From Sphingomonas sp. (lineage in GTDB: Bacteria > Pseudomonadota > Alphaproteobacteria > Sphingomonadales > Sphingomonadaceae), in contig JAPJRE010000295.1 in the NCBI GenBank assembly GCA_030824725.1, positions 1-5,374 of the forward strand: a DNA stretch of 5,374 nt, in the 5' to 3' direction. Positions within the stretch are counted from its first letter, which is position 1. The number at the start of each line of letters is the position of its first letter. Shown piece by piece: positions 5,078 through 5,374 of the stretch. The notes under the pieces are model-generated. The model was not told the DNA's origin. It searched no databases and saw nothing but the letters and a program-made list of their open reading frames with translations. A program made the position numbers and the translations under genes.

Positions 5078-5374
5078 ATGTCGCCCGCCACGCCGCTCGC
5101 CGCCGAAACGCGCCGCCTCCTTGCGCTGGCCTGGCCGGTGATGCTCACCAGCCTCAACTGGACGATCCTGCACGTCACCGACGTGGTGGTGGTGGGCCTG
5201 GCCGGCACGCACCAGGTCGCGGCGCTGGGGGCAAGCCGCACGATCACCTTCCCGGGAATCGTGATGGGGCTGGGTGCGCTGACCGGCATCCTCGTCCACG
5301 TCGCGCGCGCCGATGGTGCCGGCGCGCTTCGCCAGACGGGCCGGGTGCTCCATGAAGGCGTGCTGCTGGCGCTG
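5078..5374 (+). CDS. MATE-family multidrug/cation efflux transporter, N-terminal part
   Basis: The frame from the ATG at 5078 stays open to the window end (99 codons), so the gene is cut by the window. MATE proteins are inner-membrane antiporters of about 450 residues and 12 helices that export cationic compounds or drugs in exchange for H+ or Na+. The N-terminus fits: a short polar lead with E9-T-R-R, then helix 1 beginning LALAWPVMLTSLNWTIL (15-31), with the family signature of a Pro in helix 1, DVVVVGLAG (35-43), and then VAALGASRTITF leading into helix 2 (GIVMGLGALTGILVHVA). The DxxxxGxxG arrangement and A-A-L-G-A segment are typical. No clear ribosome binding site precedes the ATG; TATGGC (5066-5071), ending six bases before it, would suit a -10 of a leaderless mRNA, but the -35 is weak. 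It is divergent from the tRNA and its substrate is unknown. Confidence 0.85.
   Translation, partial: MSPATPLAAETRRLLALAWPVMLTSLNWTILHVTDVVVVGLAGTHQVAALGASRTITFPGIVMGLGALTGILVHVARADGAGALRQTGRVLHEGVLLAL

Noticed and set aside
1..5374. CRISPR, toxin-antitoxin, defence or phage genes
   Set aside because: I looked on both strands and found no direct repeat-spacer pattern, no small paired genes and no phage or defence motifs. All long coding regions are accounted for by ordinary chromosomal families.

Overview
The window is GC-rich (mostly G/C at third codon positions). It looks like chromosomal DNA of an alphaproteobacterium, most probably a sphingomonad (Sphingomonas or a relative). This is inferred from the protein style (a TonB-dependent receptor with a DEIVVTA TonB box and a Gly/Pro-rich insert, and a secreted M28 peptidase with Ala-rich signal peptide) and from a dispersed-repeat-like CGTCATCCCGGC...GCCGG-ATGACG hairpin. 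No database search was possible, so the taxonomy is an inference.

Layout from left to right. (1) 1-75 is the last 24 codons of a plus-strand gene of unknown function, ending in a hydrophobic segment. (2) 87-116 is an imperfect hairpin between two convergent genes. (3) The minus strand carries three genes in one direction, in transcription order: a TonB-dependent outer-membrane receptor (4697 to 2106), a secreted M28 zinc aminopeptidase (2026 to 689) and an NAD(P)H-dependent FMN reductase-type flavoprotein (674 to 138). The receptor and peptidase are 79 bases apart, with a strong 14-bp hairpin between them. The peptidase and reductase are 14 bases apart, or overlap by ATGA if an alternative start is used. 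(4) A complete tRNA-Leu(GAG) with encoded CCA lies upstream on the same strand (4949 to 4863), followed by its own terminator. (5) From 5078 to the window end, divergent from the tRNA, is the N-terminus of a MATE-family efflux transporter.

How the genes may work together. The receptor and peptidase are both exported and encoded next to each other, which fits outer-membrane uptake of a ligand coupled to peptide or protein breakdown in the periplasm. The substrate cannot be read from the sequence. The flavin reductase is cytoplasmic and may be co-transcribed with the peptidase without a shared pathway. The hairpin between receptor and peptidase suggests partial uncoupling of expression.

I see no CRISPR array, insertion sequence, integrase, toxin-antitoxin pair or defence system. 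The most unusual points are the atypical plug of the receptor, its charged plus Gly/Pro-rich insert inside the barrel, a Glu at a usual Asp zinc-ligand position in the peptidase, and several dyad-symmetric sites in the two intergenic regions beside the tRNA.
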